This document shows, piece after piece, positions 1-8,918 of a DNA stretch of 64,000 nt; the first letter of the stretch is position 1, and the number at the start of each line of letters is the position of its first letter. Location: assembly GCF_014193675.1 (NCBI RefSeq), contig NZ_BLXZ01000004.1, positions 124,001 to 188,000 of the forward strand, written 5' to 3'. This DNA comes from Geomonas limicola (GTDB taxonomy: Bacteria; Desulfobacterota; Desulfuromonadia; Geobacterales; Geobacteraceae). The notes below the pieces were generated by a model. It was not told the DNA's origin. It worked only from the letters and a program-made list of their open reading frames with translations, and did not search any database. The translations under genes were made by a program, and so were the position numbers.

Positions 1-2049
1 TTCGGCAACACCGTACTCCTTCAGGTGCGCCATGACGAAGGAGTAGGCAATCTCGGAGCTCTCCACCATGACGTTGCCGAGCTGCCCGGTCTGGCGGAAC
101 CCTTTACCCTTGCTCGGCATCGCCGCCGCTTCGATGGGAAGTGTCGCGCCACCCATGCTGGTCCAGGCAAGCCCGGTGACGACACCAGCCACGTTCTGGA
201 AGATCTCCTCGGTCACGAACACCGGCTGTCCCAGGTAACCGGCGAGATCCTTCTTGCCGATCACCACCGGCTCGGTGCGCCCGGAGGCGAATTCGAGCGC
301 CGCCTTGCGCATCAGCCTCTTGATCCGGTTTTCCAGGTTTCTGACCCCTGCCTCGCGCGCCCAGCCGTCGATAAGCGCGGCGAGCGCCTCTTTCTTGATG
401 GTCACCTGTCCGGGCTTCAGCCCCGCGTTCTTCGTAGCCTTGGGTATCAGGTAGCGCTTGGCGATCTCCATTTTTTCCTCGAGCACGTACCCCGAAAGCC
501 GGATGATCTCCATGCGGTCCAAGAGCGGCGCCGGTATGGTGTCCAGCTGGTTCGCCGTGGCGATGAAGAGCACGTTGGAAAGGTCGAAGGGGACGTCCAG
601 GTAGTGATCCCGGAAGGTGGCGTTCTGCTCCGGATCGAGGACCTCGAGGAGTGCGGAGGCCGGGTCACCCTGGAAGGAGGCACCCACCTTGTCGATCTCG
701 TCCAGCATGAGCACCGGGTTCGCCGTCGCTGCGCTCTTCATGGCCTGGATGAACTTGCCGGGCATGGCGCCGATGTAGGTGCGCCGGTGCCCCTTGATCT
801 CGGCCTCGTCGCGCATGCCGCCCAGCGAGAAGCGGTAGAAACTGCGCCCCAGGGCGTCTGCGATGCTCCGACCGATGGAGGTCTTGCCGACACCCGGCGG
901 CCCCACCAGGCAGAGGATCGACCCCGAGATATTCCCCTTCAGTTTCCCTACCGCGATGAACTCGACGATGCGGTCCTTCACATCCGAGAGCCCGTGGTGG
1001 TCGCGGTCCAGGATGCGCCGCGCCTTGTCCAGGTTGTAGGAATCCTTGCTGAAGCTCCCCCAGGGAAGCACTGTGAGCCAGTCCAGGTAGTTGCGGGTCA
1101 CGTGGTATTCGGGGGAAGAGGGCTCCAAGAGCCGGAACTTCTCGACCTCCTCGGTGACCGCCCGGCTCGCCTCCGGGTTCAAGGTGAGCTTCTTGAGGCG
1201 CTCCTCGAACTTCTCGATCTCCGCAGTCTTCCCTTCCTTCTCCAGCCCCAGTTCCTTTTTGATCGCCTTCAGCTGCTCGCGCAGGAAGAACTCGCGCTGC
1301 TGCTCGCTGATCTTCTCTTCGATCTGCTTGGTGATCTTGGTCTGCAGCCGGGAGACCTCCAGTTCCTTTTTGAGGAGGATCAGCACGAGGTCGATGCGCT
1401 TGCGGACGTCCAGCGCTTCCAGTACCTGCTGCAGTTCCTGGCCGTCGGCCGAGGTGAGGTTCGCCGCGAAGTCGGCCAGGCGCCCCGGATCGTCCAGGCT
1501 GGAGCGGCTCAGGAAGAGCTTGATCTCTTCGGTGTAGAGCGGGTTGATCTGGACCAGCTCCTTCAGGGTGGAAAGGACCGCCATCGAGTAGGCCTTCAGC
1601 TCCTCGTTCACCGAGAGTTCCGGCGCGTACTCGTAACGCACCCGGGCGAAGTAGGCTCCGGACAGGTCGGTCACCTCCTCGATGCTGAAGCGCTCCAGCG
1701 TGTTCACCAGGAAGTGGATGTTCTCCTCGTCCTGGTGGATCACCTTTACTACCTTGCCGACCACCCCCACGCGGTGCAGGTTCTCCAGCCCGTCGGGACG
1801 GGACGGATCGCGCACCAGCACGAGTCCCAGCGCGTGGGAGGGGTTCTCCAGGGCGCGCTGCACCGCGGTTTTCTGGTGGGGATCGCTGACCGCCATCGGA
1901 AAGAGGAGATTCGGGAAGGCCGGTCGCGGCTTGATCGGGATGATGGGAAGGCTTGGCGGCAGCACCTCGGAGGCGAGCACCAGCCCGCCGCTTTCCTCGC
2001 TGTCAGGCTTGCCGTTGTATTCGACATCTATGGTGGGCTGTTCACTCAT
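1..2049 (-). CDS. lon: ATP-dependent protease Lon, 5' part (truncated by window edge)
   Basis: Lon is a cytoplasmic AAA+ serine protease that degrades misfolded and regulatory proteins. The 683 residues present cover the N-terminal substrate-binding domain, the coiled middle region and the ATPase domain. The Walker A motif GPPGVGKTS has its lysine at about residue 389, and LMLDEIDKV follows as Walker B. The proteolytic domain has begun, but the catalytic Ser-Lys part lies beyond the window. The ATG at 2049 is preceded by a GGGAG Shine-Dalgarno. A TTGACA/TAGGTT promoter lies just upstream. The gene is divergent from the OmpR-type regulator. Family identity is certain; whether it is the main Lon or a paralogue cannot be told here. 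Confidence 0.96.
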   Translation of the reverse strand, partial: MSEQPTIDVEYNGKPDSEESGGLVLASEVLPPSLPIIPIKPRPAFPNLLFPMAVSDPHQKTAVQRALENPSHALGLVLVRDPSRPDGLENLHRVGVVGKVVKVIHQDEENIHFLVNTLERFSIEEVTDLSGAYFARVRYEYAPELSVNEELKAYSMAVLSTLKELVQINPLYTEEIKLFLSRSSLDDPGRLADFAANLTSADGQELQQVLEALDVRKRIDLVLILLKKELEVSRLQTKITKQIEEKISEQQREFFLREQLKAIKKELGLEKEGKTAEIEKFEERLKKLTLNPEASRAVTEEVEKFRLLEPSSPEYHVTRNYLDWLTVLPWGSFSKDSYNLDKARRILDRDHHGLSDVKDRIVEFIAVGKLKGNISGSILCLVGPPGVGKTSIGRSIADALGRSFYRFSLGGMRDEAEIKGHRRTYIGAMPGKFIQAMKSAATANPVLMLDEIDKVGASFQGDPASALLEVLDPEQNATFRDHYLDVPFDLSNVLFIATANQLDTIPAPLLDRMEIIRLSGYVLEEKMEIAKRYLIPKATKNAGLKPGQVTIKKEALAALIDGWAREAGVRNLENRIKRLMRKAALEFASGRTEPVVIGKKDLAGYLGQPVFVTEEIFQNVAGVVTGLAWTSMGGATLPIEAAAMPSKGKGFRQTGQLGNVMVESSEIAYSFVMAHLKEYGVAE

Positions 2050-2077
2050 GTTCAGGCTCCCGTAGTTGTTTTCATGA

Positions 2078-2106
2078 AACCTAAGCATCCACCCCTGCGT
2101 TGTCAA
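2078..2106 (-). promoter_or_regulatory. Putative sigma-70 promoter of lon
   Basis: On the minus strand TTGACA (2106-2101) is followed after 17 nt by TAGGTT (2083-2078). This lies about 30 nt upstream of the lon start codon. The -35 is a perfect consensus match. No sigma-32-type element was recognised. Confidence 0.55.
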
Positions 2107-2207
2107 CCGGGGGCGGGCTGCGCCTGACCTTGCCGTCCGAACCTGGCCCCCTGAAGGAAAGCCTGCGCCAGTCCTCGCTCCAACCACCGAAAACTACTTA
2201 AAACTTC

Positions 2208-2235
2208 TTTACAACTCTTAACAGTTGCCTATACC
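2208..2235 (+). promoter_or_regulatory. Putative promoter with CpxR-like box before the response regulator
   Basis: TTTACA (2208-2213), a 16-nt spacer and TATACC (2230-2235) form a plausible sigma-70 promoter. Across the -35 the sequence TTTAC-N5-TTAAC (2208-2222) is one mismatch from the reverse complement of the enterobacterial CpxR box (GTAAA-N5-GTAAA). Autoregulation by the adjacent regulator is an inference. Confidence 0.4.
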
Positions 2236-2280
2236 AGCTTGGGCTATACTCGCCCACAAATAATGAAATCGGGGGATGTC

Positions 2281-2988
2281 GTGGCAAAAAAGATCCTGCT
2301 TATCGATGACGATGCCGGCCTGTGTCAGCTGCTGGAGGGCTACCTGGGGAGCGAAGATTTCGAGGTGGACACCGTCCATGACGGAAACGCAGGGGCGCTC
2401 GCAGCGCTTGAGGGTGATTACGCAGCGGTGATCCTCGACGTGATGCTGCCGGGGCTGAACGGCTTCGAGGTGCTGCGCAAGCTGCGGCAGTGCTCCGAGG
2501 TCCCGGTTCTCATGCTGACGGCGCGGGGCGAGGAGGTGGACAGGATCGTGGGGCTCGAGCTTGGGGCTGACGACTACCTCTGCAAGCCGTTCAACCCCCG
2601 CGAATTGATCGCCAGGCTGCGTGCCATCCAGCGGCGCAGCGGGATCCCCGCCCACGAGTCGCGACCCGGTACCCTGGTGGTGGGGGACGTCGCCATGAAC
2701 CTGGGGACACGTTCGCTCTACTGTTCGGGCGAAGCGGTGGAGCTCACCTCTTCGGAGTTTTCGGTACTGGAGGTGCTGCTGCGCATGGCAGGAAACGTGG
2801 TGACCCGCGAGGATCTGACCCGCCAGGCGCTGGGGCGCGAGTTCCGCAGTTTCGACCGGAGCGTGGACGTCCACGTGAGCGGCCTGCGCAAGAAACTCGG
2901 CACGTCGACGGACGGTGGCGACAGGATCAAATCGGTGCGCGGGGTGGGCTACCTCTACGGGTATTCGTCGGAATGGCAAAGCCAGTAA
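2281..2988 (+). CDS. OmpR/CpxR-family response regulator
   Basis: Two-component response regulator of about 235 residues. An N-terminal receiver domain (KILLIDDD, phospho-acceptor Asp53 in ILDVMLP, lysine in CKPF) is joined to a C-terminal winged-helix DNA-binding domain (LTSSEFSVLEVLL, then RSVDVHVSGLRKKL). I chose the GTG at 2281 because CGGGGGA lies just upstream; an in-frame ATG at 2263 is possible. No histidine kinase gene is adjacent, so its partner must be elsewhere. It lies directly upstream of, and codirectional with, macA-macB-nodT, so it probably controls that efflux operon and may be cotranscribed. It resembles CpxR, but the specific signal cannot be read from sequence. Confidence 0.9.
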   Translation: MAKKILLIDDDAGLCQLLEGYLGSEDFEVDTVHDGNAGALAALEGDYAAVILDVMLPGLNGFEVLRKLRQCSEVPVLMLTARGEEVDRIVGLELGADDYLCKPFNPRELIARLRAIQRRSGIPAHESRPGTLVVGDVAMNLGTRSLYCSGEAVELTSSEFSVLEVLLRMAGNVVTREDLTRQALGREFRSFDRSVDVHVSGLRKKLGTSTDGGDRIKSVRGVGYLYGYSSEWQSQ

Positions 2989-2990
2989 AG

Positions 2991-3050
2991 CGTCTCACCA
3001 CAGGGGAACACGGAGGGGAAAACCGAGGAACGGCAGGAAGGGGAAAACCT
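2991..3050. repeat. Dispersed CACCACAGGGG-type intergenic repeat (partial copy)
   Basis: The segment begins TCTCACCACAGGGGAACACGG and continues as a purine-rich stretch. It shares its start with the fuller copy at 34783-34886 and resembles the pyrimidine-rich arm near 18700. It lies between the regulator gene and macA. Function is unknown. Confidence 0.4.
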
Positions 3051-3113
3051 GGATGCCGGAGGCGGAAACCCCTCAGGCTTTGAAGGATGATGGAACAAGG
3101 ATCAGGAGAAACA

Positions 3114-4316
3114 ATGAAGTTTTCTGGCAGGAAGATTGTCGTGGCACTGGTCGTTTTGCTGGTCCTGGGAGGTGCGGGGCTGGCGGCTCAGAAGGGGTTC
3201 AGCAAGCCGAAGCCGACGTACCTGACGGCGCCGGCGACGACCATGGATCTGGAAGAAAGTGTCCTGGCAAGCGGCACTCTGAAGGCGTTCAAGACGGTTG
3301 CGGTGGGTGCCCAGGTCTCCGGGCAGTTAAAGACCTTACACGTGGCGCTGGGTGACAAGGTGAAAAAGGGGCAGCTCCTGGCCGAGATCGACCCGGTGCT
3401 GCAGCAGAACACGCTGAAAGACGCCGAGGCCCAGGTGGAGAACCTGAAGGCCCAGCGTCGCTCCAAGGAGGAGCTCTTGAAGCAGTACCGGCTCGCCTTC
3501 CAGCGCCAAAGCCAGCTGGTGGCAAAGGACGCCGGACCACGCGCCGACCTGGAGAGCGCCCAGGCCCAACTGGAGAGCACCCGCTACGAGATCGCGGCGC
3601 TGGATGCCCAGTTGAAGAAGGCGATCATCGCCGTGGACACCGCCCGGGCCAACCTGGGCTACACCCGGATCAACGCACCGATCGACGGGGTGGTGATCTC
3701 CATCGACACCGAGGAGGGGCAAACGGTGGTCTCCACCCAGTCCGCCACCACCATCCTCACCCTGGCAAACCTGGACACCATGACGGTCAAGGCCAAGATC
3801 TCGGAGGCCGACGTCACCAAGGTAAAGCCGGGGCTCACCACCTACTTCACCCTTCTCGGGGATGCCGACCGGCGCTACTATGGCAAGCTGCGGGCCATCG
3901 AGCCGGGGCCGGTTTCCTCGAGCACCGGCAGCAGCTCGACCAGCAGCTCCAGTACCAGCTCTGGCAGCTCGGCGATCTACTACTACGGGCTGTTCGAGGT
4001 CCCCAACGCCGAGAATCGGCTCAAGGTTTCCATGACCGCCCAGGTCGCCGTCATCCTGAACCAGGCGAAACAGGCTCTCTGCATCCCGGTCGCCGCGCTC
4101 ACCGAAAAGCGTAACGACGGACAGGCGACGGTCCAGGTGCTCAGGGGCGCGCAGGTGGAACGGCGCAGTATCCGTACCGGCATCGGCAACAACGTCCAGG
4201 TGCAGGTGCTGGAGGGGCTCAAGGCCGGCGAGAAGGTCGTAGTGGGCGACAGCTCCAGCGTCCCGGAAACGACCGCGAGTTCCGGCCAGATGCCACCTCC
4301 GGGCGGGAGGCGCTAG
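3114..4316 (+). CDS. macA: MacA-like periplasmic membrane-fusion (adaptor) protein
   Basis: Adaptor of a tripartite ABC-type efflux pump linking MacB in the inner membrane to an outer-membrane channel. The product is about 400 residues with one N-terminal membrane segment (residues 7-25). A biotinyl-lipoyl half (GQLKTLHVALGDKVKKGQLLAEIDP), a coiled-coil hairpin and the second lipoyl half (INAPIDGVVISIDTEEGQTV) follow, then beta-barrel and membrane-proximal domains. A serine-rich low-complexity insert at about residues 267-286 sits in a beta-barrel loop. The ATG at 3114 has CAGGAG five bases upstream. macB starts 2 nt after the stop, so translation is probably coupled. Confidence 0.93.
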   Translation: MKFSGRKIVVALVVLLVLGGAGLAAQKGFSKPKPTYLTAPATTMDLEESVLASGTLKAFKTVAVGAQVSGQLKTLHVALGDKVKKGQLLAEIDPVLQQNTLKDAEAQVENLKAQRRSKEELLKQYRLAFQRQSQLVAKDAGPRADLESAQAQLESTRYEIAALDAQLKKAIIAVDTARANLGYTRINAPIDGVVISIDTEEGQTVVSTQSATTILTLANLDTMTVKAKISEADVTKVKPGLTTYFTLLGDADRRYYGKLRAIEPGPVSSSTGSSSTSSSSTSSGSSAIYYYGLFEVPNAENRLKVSMTAQVAVILNQAKQALCIPVAALTEKRNDGQATVQVLRGAQVERRSIRTGIGNNVQVQVLEGLKAGEKVVVGDSSSVPETTASSGQMPPPGGRR

Positions 4317-4318
4317 CC

Positions 4319-6277
4319 ATGGGTCGGCCGCTTTTGGAGCTCAACGGGCTGGGGCGACGCTTTGCCACCGGCGAGCAGGAGATCGCCGTCCTCAAGGAGG
4401 TAAACCTTACCATCAACGCCGGGGAGCTGGTCGCCATCATCGGGGCCTCGGGTTCCGGCAAGTCCACCCTGATGAACATCCTGGGGTGCCTGGATCGCCC
4501 CAGCGAGGGGAGTTACCGGATCAATGGCGAGCAGACCGGCACCCTCTCCGGAGACGAGCTGGCCCGCCTCAGGCGCGAGTACTTCGGCTTCATCTTCCAG
4601 CGCTACCACCTGATGCCGCATCTCTCTGCCACCCAGAATGCCGAGATCCCGGCGGTCTACGCGGGAGTACCCAAGGAGGAGCGTCGGTCGCGCGCCCGGG
4701 AAATTCTGTGCCGGCTCGGGCTCGAGGAGCGCTGCGAGCACCGCCCCAACCAGCTCTCCGGCGGACAGCAGCAGCGGGTGAGTATCGCCCGAGCCCTCAT
4801 GAACGGTGGCGAGGTGATCCTGGCGGACGAGCCGACCGGCGCCCTGGACAGCAAGAGCGGCCAGGAGATGATGGCGCTGCTTCATGAGCTGCACGATGCC
4901 GGGCACACCATCATCCTGGTGACCCACGACGCGCAGGTGGCGAGCCACGCGGAGCGGATCATCGAGATCAGCGACGGCCGGATCGTATCAGATCGACCGA
5001 ACCCCGCGGCCGCGCCCCGGCAGTCCCGCCAGCCGCTGGACAAGGCTCCGGTGCGCAGGGAGGCATCGCTGTTTGCGGCGACCTGGGGGCGCTTTGCCGA
5101 GGCCTTCAAAATGGCACTCATCGCCATGGCCAGCCACCGGATGCGCACCCTCTTGACCATGCTGGGGATCGTGATCGGGATCACTTCGGTGGTCTCGGTG
5201 GTCGCACTGGGGCAGGGGGCGCGCCAGAAGGTCATCAACGACATCTCGGCCATGGGGACCAACGTGATCGACATCAGCCCCGGCAAGGATTGGGGCGACG
5301 AGGACGCTGCCAGCATCCAGACCCTGGTCCTTGCGGACCTGGAGGCGCTGAAGGTGCAGGTCTACGTGGACAGCGCGACTCCGGTGCTAAGCGACAGCCA
5401 GCTCTTGCGCTACCACAACGTGACGGCCAGCGCCCAGGTAAAGGGGGTAGGGGAGCAGTACTTCCGGGTGCGCGGCTACGAGTTCGAGAAGGGCTCCGGC
5501 TTCAGTGCTGAGGATGCCCGGCTCCAGGCCCAGGTGGTGGTGATCGACAAGAACACCAGCAAGAAGTTCTTCGCCCAGGAGGAGCCGATCGGCAAGGTGC
5601 TCCTGGTGGGCTCGCTCCCCTGCCGCGTCATCGGGGTCACCAAGGAGAAGGAAGGGCCGTTCGGCAACAACCAGAACCTGGAGGTCTGGATCCCCTCCAG
5701 CGCCGCGATGGCCCGCCTGTTGGGTCAGCAGTACCTGAACTCCATAACGGTGCGGGTGCGGGACGGGATCTCCAACCAGATCGCCGAGCAGAGCATCGTC
5801 AAGCTCTTGACCCAGCGCCACGGGCGCAAGGACTTTTTCACCAGCAGCTCGGACACCATCATGAAGACGGTGAACAAGACCACCCAGACCCTGGCACTGA
5901 TGATCTCGGCGATCGCGCTGATCTCGCTCGTGGTCGGGGGGATCGGGGTGATGAACATCATGCTGGTGTCGGTGACCGAAAGGACCCACGAGATCGGCAT
6001 CCGCATGGCGGTGGGGGCACGGCAGGAAGACATCATGCAGCAGTTCCTCATCGAGTCGGTGCTGGTCTGCCTGGTGGGAGGGATGATCGGCATCCTGCTC
6101 TCCTACGGGGTCGGCACGGTCTTCTCGGTCTTCGTGAAGAGCTTTGCCATGAAGTTCTCCCTGGTCTCGGTGGTCTCCGCCTTTCTCTGTTCGACGTTAA
6201 TCGGTGTCGTGTTCGGTTTTCTGCCGGCGCGCAACGCGGCACGGCTCGACCCTATCGACGCGCTGGCCAGGGAGTAG
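4319..6277 (+). CDS. macB: MacB-like ABC transporter, ATPase-permease fusion
   Basis: Inner-membrane ABC exporter of the MacB family, 652 residues, which drives export of macrolides, lipopeptides or other periplasmic substrates through MacA and an outer-membrane channel. The N-terminal ATPase has Walker [10 protein letters not shown] (residues 42-50), signature LSGGQQQRV and Walker [10 protein letters not shown]. The C-terminal part has a membrane helix near residue 280, a large periplasmic domain and three C-terminal helices ([19 protein letters not shown] onwards), the MacB/FtsX arrangement. Length matches the family. It lies between macA and the outer-membrane factor in one operon. The substrate is unknown. 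Confidence 0.95.
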   Translation: MGRPLLELNGLGRRFATGEQEIAVLKEVNLTINAGELVAIIGASGSGKSTLMNILGCLDRPSEGSYRINGEQTGTLSGDELARLRREYFGFIFQRYHLMPHLSATQNAEIPAVYAGVPKEERRSRAREILCRLGLEERCEHRPNQLSGGQQQRVSIARALMNGGEVILADEPTGALDSKSGQEMMALLHELHDAGHTIILVTHDAQVASHAERIIEISDGRIVSDRPNPAAAPRQSRQPLDKAPVRREASLFAATWGRFAEAFKMALIAMASHRMRTLLTMLGIVIGITSVVSVVALGQGARQKVINDISAMGTNVIDISPGKDWGDEDAASIQTLVLADLEALKVQVYVDSATPVLSDSQLLRYHNVTASAQVKGVGEQYFRVRGYEFEKGSGFSAEDARLQAQVVVIDKNTSKKFFAQEEPIGKVLLVGSLPCRVIGVTKEKEGPFGNNQNLEVWIPSSAAMARLLGQQYLNSITVRVRDGISNQIAEQSIVKLLTQRHGRKDFFTSSSDTIMKTVNKTTQTLALMISAIALISLVVGGIGVMNIMLVSVTERTHEIGIRMAVGARQEDIMQQFLIESVLVCLVGGMIGILLSYGVGTVFSVFVKSFAMKFSLVSVVSAFLCSTLIGVVFGFLPARNAARLDPIDALARE

Positions 6278-6285
6278 GTGAGCCT

Positions 6286-7836
6286 ATGAAAATATCTTTT
6301 ATCGATACCTCCAGCTGTGCACCAGAAGCTCTCCCTCTCCCCTTGCGGGAGAGGGTTGGGGTGAGGGGGAAGTTGAACCTTGGCAAGGCTCTTTCCGGTT
6401 GCGGCCGGGCGGCTTTCATCGGCCTGCTCCTTTCTGGCTCGCTGCTGCTTTCCGGCTGCGCGGGGCTCTTGCCGCGCAGCCAGTACAGTACCCCGGCATC
6501 GGCCGTGCCGCAAACCTGGCAGCAGCAGACGCCGACCGGCAGCGAGGTCGCCCTGAAGGACGGTTGGTGGCGCGACTTCAACGACCCGCAGTTAAGTGGC
6601 GTCATCGAGCGCGCCCTGACAAGCAACAACGACCTGGCGGCCGCTGCCATCAAGGTGCGCCGCGCCCGGCTCAACGCAAGCCTCACCGACACCAACCGAA
6701 CTCCGTCGGTCAGCGTCTCGGGGAACTCGAGCCTGAACCATGACGTGAAGAGCGGCCAAGATACCCGGTCGAGCGGCGTGACCGGCACGGTGAGTTATGA
6801 ACTCGACCTCTGGGGCAAGCTGGCGAGCGCCCGGGACGCCAGCCGGTTCGAGGCGGCGGCCACCGAGTTCGATCGTCAGGCGAGTGCCCTCACCCTCATC
6901 GGGACTACCGCTGCGGATTACTGGCAGATCGGCTACCTGAACGAGCGGATCGAAACGGCGCAGGCGAGCATCGCGTATGCGGAGCAGATCCTCGACCTGG
7001 TCAACGTGAAGTACGCAGCCGGCGCGGTGTCGGCGCAGGATCAGGTTCAGGCCCGTCAGACCATGGCCACCCAGCGCGCGGAGCTGACCCAGTTGCTGCA
7101 GCAGCGTACCGAGGCGCGTAACGCCCTCGCGCTCCTCTTCGATCAGGCACCCGAGCGGCAGGTTGCCGAGCCGACGAGGCTGCCGGACACTCCACTCCCT
7201 GAGGTGGCAGCCGGTCTTCCGGCCAGCGTGCTGGCCCAGCGCCCGGACCTGAAGGCGGCGGAACAGCGGCTCAGGAAATACCTCGCCACCGTCGATACCG
7301 CCCGCGCCAGCATTTATCCGAGCTTCACCCTGACCGGCTCGCTGGGGACCGCCAGTGCCACCCTTTTAAGCGTGCTGCAAAACCCCTACGGCACCCTGGG
7401 GGCCGGGATCACGCTCCCCTTCGTGCAGTGGAACACCATGAAGCTCAACGTGGAGATCGCAAAGACCGACTACGAGGATGCAGTGGTCAACTTCCGGCAG
7501 TTGCTCTACGTGGCGCTGGGCGACGTAGAGAACGCCCTTTCGGCGCGGGAGCGCTACGCCGAGCGGAACCGCCAGCTGGAGGAGTCGCTCGCCCTGGCGA
7601 AACGGGCTGAAGAACTGGCTGAGATCCGCTATCGTGCCGGCTCGACCGCGCTGCAGGCTTGGCTCGACACCCAGGAGAGCAGGCGCAGCGCCGAAAAGGC
7701 CCTCGCCGAGAACCGCCTGAACCGCCTGAAGAACCTGATGACGCTCTACCAGGCGCTGGGCGGCCCGGTGCCGAAGGAGAAGCAGGTTGAGGTTAAGGTT
7801 GAGGTTGAGAGGGAGGCACCACGCCAACCAAACTAG
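6286..7836 (+). CDS. NodT-family outer-membrane efflux lipoprotein (TolC-like)
   Basis: Outer-membrane channel of an RND/MacAB-type efflux system with two OEP repeats. A lipobox LLLSGC gives a lipidated N-terminus. The frame opens at ATG 6286, but its first 29 codons span a dispersed palindromic repeat (6331-6371) that reads as LPLPLRERVGVRG. A TTG at 6373, right after GAGGGGGAAG, would start the signal peptide directly and put the lipid cysteine at residue 29, so it may be the true start. The last codons (VEVKVEVERE) are a GGTTGAGGTT-type simple repeat. It is 8 nt downstream of macB and completes the tripartite pump. Confidence 0.92.
   Translation: MKISFIDTSSCAPEALPLPLRERVGVRGKLNLGKALSGCGRAAFIGLLLSGSLLLSGCAGLLPRSQYSTPASAVPQTWQQQTPTGSEVALKDGWWRDFNDPQLSGVIERALTSNNDLAAAAIKVRRARLNASLTDTNRTPSVSVSGNSSLNHDVKSGQDTRSSGVTGTVSYELDLWGKLASARDASRFEAAATEFDRQASALTLIGTTAADYWQIGYLNERIETAQASIAYAEQILDLVNVKYAAGAVSAQDQVQARQTMATQRAELTQLLQQRTEARNALALLFDQAPERQVAEPTRLPDTPLPEVAAGLPASVLAQRPDLKAAEQRLRKYLATVDTARASIYPSFTLTGSLGTASATLLSVLQNPYGTLGAGITLPFVQWNTMKLNVEIAKTDYEDAVVNFRQLLYVALGDVENALSARERYAERNRQLEESLALAKRAEELAEIRYRAGSTALQAWLDTQESRRSAEKALAENRLNRLKNLMTLYQALGGPVPKEKQVEVKVEVEREAPRQPN
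6331..6371. repeat. Dispersed G/C-rich palindromic repeat overlapping a gene start
   Basis: CTCTCCC-N5-GGGAGAG forms the core stem, followed by GTTGGGGTGAGGGGGAAG. Related elements occur at 36388-36450, 36481-36520 and 37805-37926. The element lies inside the open frame of the efflux lipoprotein, where its purine-rich 3' arm could act as Shine-Dalgarno for the TTG at 6373. Confidence 0.6.
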
Positions 7837-8152
7837 GCGCGTGCTGCCGGTGAAGGTTTGCCGGGTTGTGACGCTGTACCGGTTGGCAGCAAGGGTCTGC
7901 GAGCATTGGGTGGAGTGAAGAGGAGGCAGGTGCGCAGGAGTGCCGGCAGTTCCGGTTCGGGAAACGCCGTGGCCGGAGGTTGGGCGGTTATCCTGATCGA
8001 CACATTATTCTACGCCAATGGTAGAGGCAAACGGGATATGATAAAGAAAAAAAGGTCGCCACGAGAGGGCCAGTGCCGGGGAACCGCCGACTGGTCGACC
8101 CGGCCTGTGCAGTATCACCCCCGGCATTCTGGCAGGACGAAGGGGATGGAAC
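7837..8152. other. Intergenic region, no gene recognised
   Basis: About 315 bases between the efflux operon and a small gene. An open frame runs through it but has no Shine-Dalgarno and a composition unlike its neighbours, so I do not call it. TATGAT near 8037 could be a -10 element, but no good -35 is seen. Nothing else was recognised. Confidence 0.4.
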
Positions 8153-8407
8153 ATGTGCAGCAAGTACCTGGATGAGCTTTACGACAGCACGTTCGAATCG
8201 GTCTACGAGGCGCTTGTCGAGATGGTCCGCAAGGATCCGCGGTGGGCGTTGCAACAGATACGGGGTATTCTGAAAAGCCTTTACGTACGGCAGGGCAATG
8301 ACTGGAGCGGACGTGGCGTGGTCAGCGACACCGGCATCGACGCTTCCATAGCCGCCCATGAATCGATACTGGCCGACCTCGCGTCGCGGCCAGACCTCGA
8401 CAGCTAA
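8153..8407 (+). CDS. Small conserved-type hypothetical protein
   Basis: The product is 84 residues, mainly acidic and predicted alpha-helical in its first half (YDSTFESVYEALVEMVRKD), with no signal peptide or membrane segment. The ATG follows AAGGGGATGGAAC, an acceptable ribosome-binding site. It is followed 12 nt later by another small gene on the same strand, so the two probably form an operon. I do not recognise a family or a function. Confidence 0.7.
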   Translation: MCSKYLDELYDSTFESVYEALVEMVRKDPRWALQQIRGILKSLYVRQGNDWSGRGVVSDTGIDASIAAHESILADLASRPDLDS

Positions 8408-8419
8408 AAAGGAGTCACC

Positions 8420-8725
8420 ATGAAAGACACACTTGAGCAGCTTTTCTATTTCGGAGTAGGGAGCATCCTGTTGGCCAAGGAGAAGATGGACAAGGCGACG
8501 GAGATGAGCCGCAGTTTCAAGGAACAGGGCGACCAGAAAGCTCGTGAGTTCTACGATGAAGCGGTAGCCAAGGGGAGCAGCGAGCGGAGCCAGTTCAAGG
8601 GGATGATCAAGGATCTGTTGAAGGAAGTGGTAGGTGACCTCGGTCTGGCCACCCACGCCGACATCGCCGCCCTGCGCGAAGAGATCGCCCTGCTGCGCCG
8701 GGAACAGGTGAAGTACGGCGACTAG
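8420..8725 (+). CDS. Small phasin-like coiled-coil hypothetical protein
   Basis: The product is 101 residues. It starts with a hydrophobic helix (LFYFGVGSILLAKEKMDKA), continues as a charged amphipathic helix and ends in a short leucine-heptad segment (ADIAALREEIALLRRE). This layout resembles small phasin-superfamily proteins (polyhydroxyalkanoate granule-associated), but the match is by general character only. AAAAGGAG precedes the ATG by about seven bases. Probably cotranscribed with the 84-residue gene upstream. A 10-bp hairpin follows the stop codon. Function unknown. Confidence 0.75.
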   Translation: MKDTLEQLFYFGVGSILLAKEKMDKATEMSRSFKEQGDQKAREFYDEAVAKGSSERSQFKGMIKDLLKEVVGDLGLATHADIAALREEIALLRREQVKYGD

Positions 8726-8758
8726 GGACCAAGGTCTGATACTACAAGTCGCAAGACC

Positions 8759-8789
8759 GAGCCCTTGCCTGTCCCCCAAGCAAGGGCTC
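8759..8789 (+). terminator. Strong hairpin, possible terminator of the small two-gene operon
   Basis: GAGCCCTTGC pairs perfectly with GCAAGGGCTC around an 11-nt loop. No clear U-tract follows (CACCATTTAT), so it may be a weak terminator, a transcript-end stabiliser or a leader structure for the EF-G gene downstream. Confidence 0.45.
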
Positions 8790-8918
8790 ACCATTTATCA
8801 CAATGAGGTACTCCCATCCGCCGAATTCATGATATAAGAACTGACTGGTACGACCGTAACGAGAAGACCCGTACCTCCTTTGTTGTTTCGCCCAGTCACC
8901 TGCAGCTTTTGTAGTTTG

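Noticed and set aside
25..2127. Long plus-strand open frame opposite lon
   Set aside because: Antisense shadow of a GC-rich gene; the minus strand gives an unmistakable Lon protein.
7858..8175. 105-codon plus-strand frame upstream of the small gene pair
   Set aside because: No Shine-Dalgarno, overlaps the better-supported gene at 8153 and has an unnatural composition.
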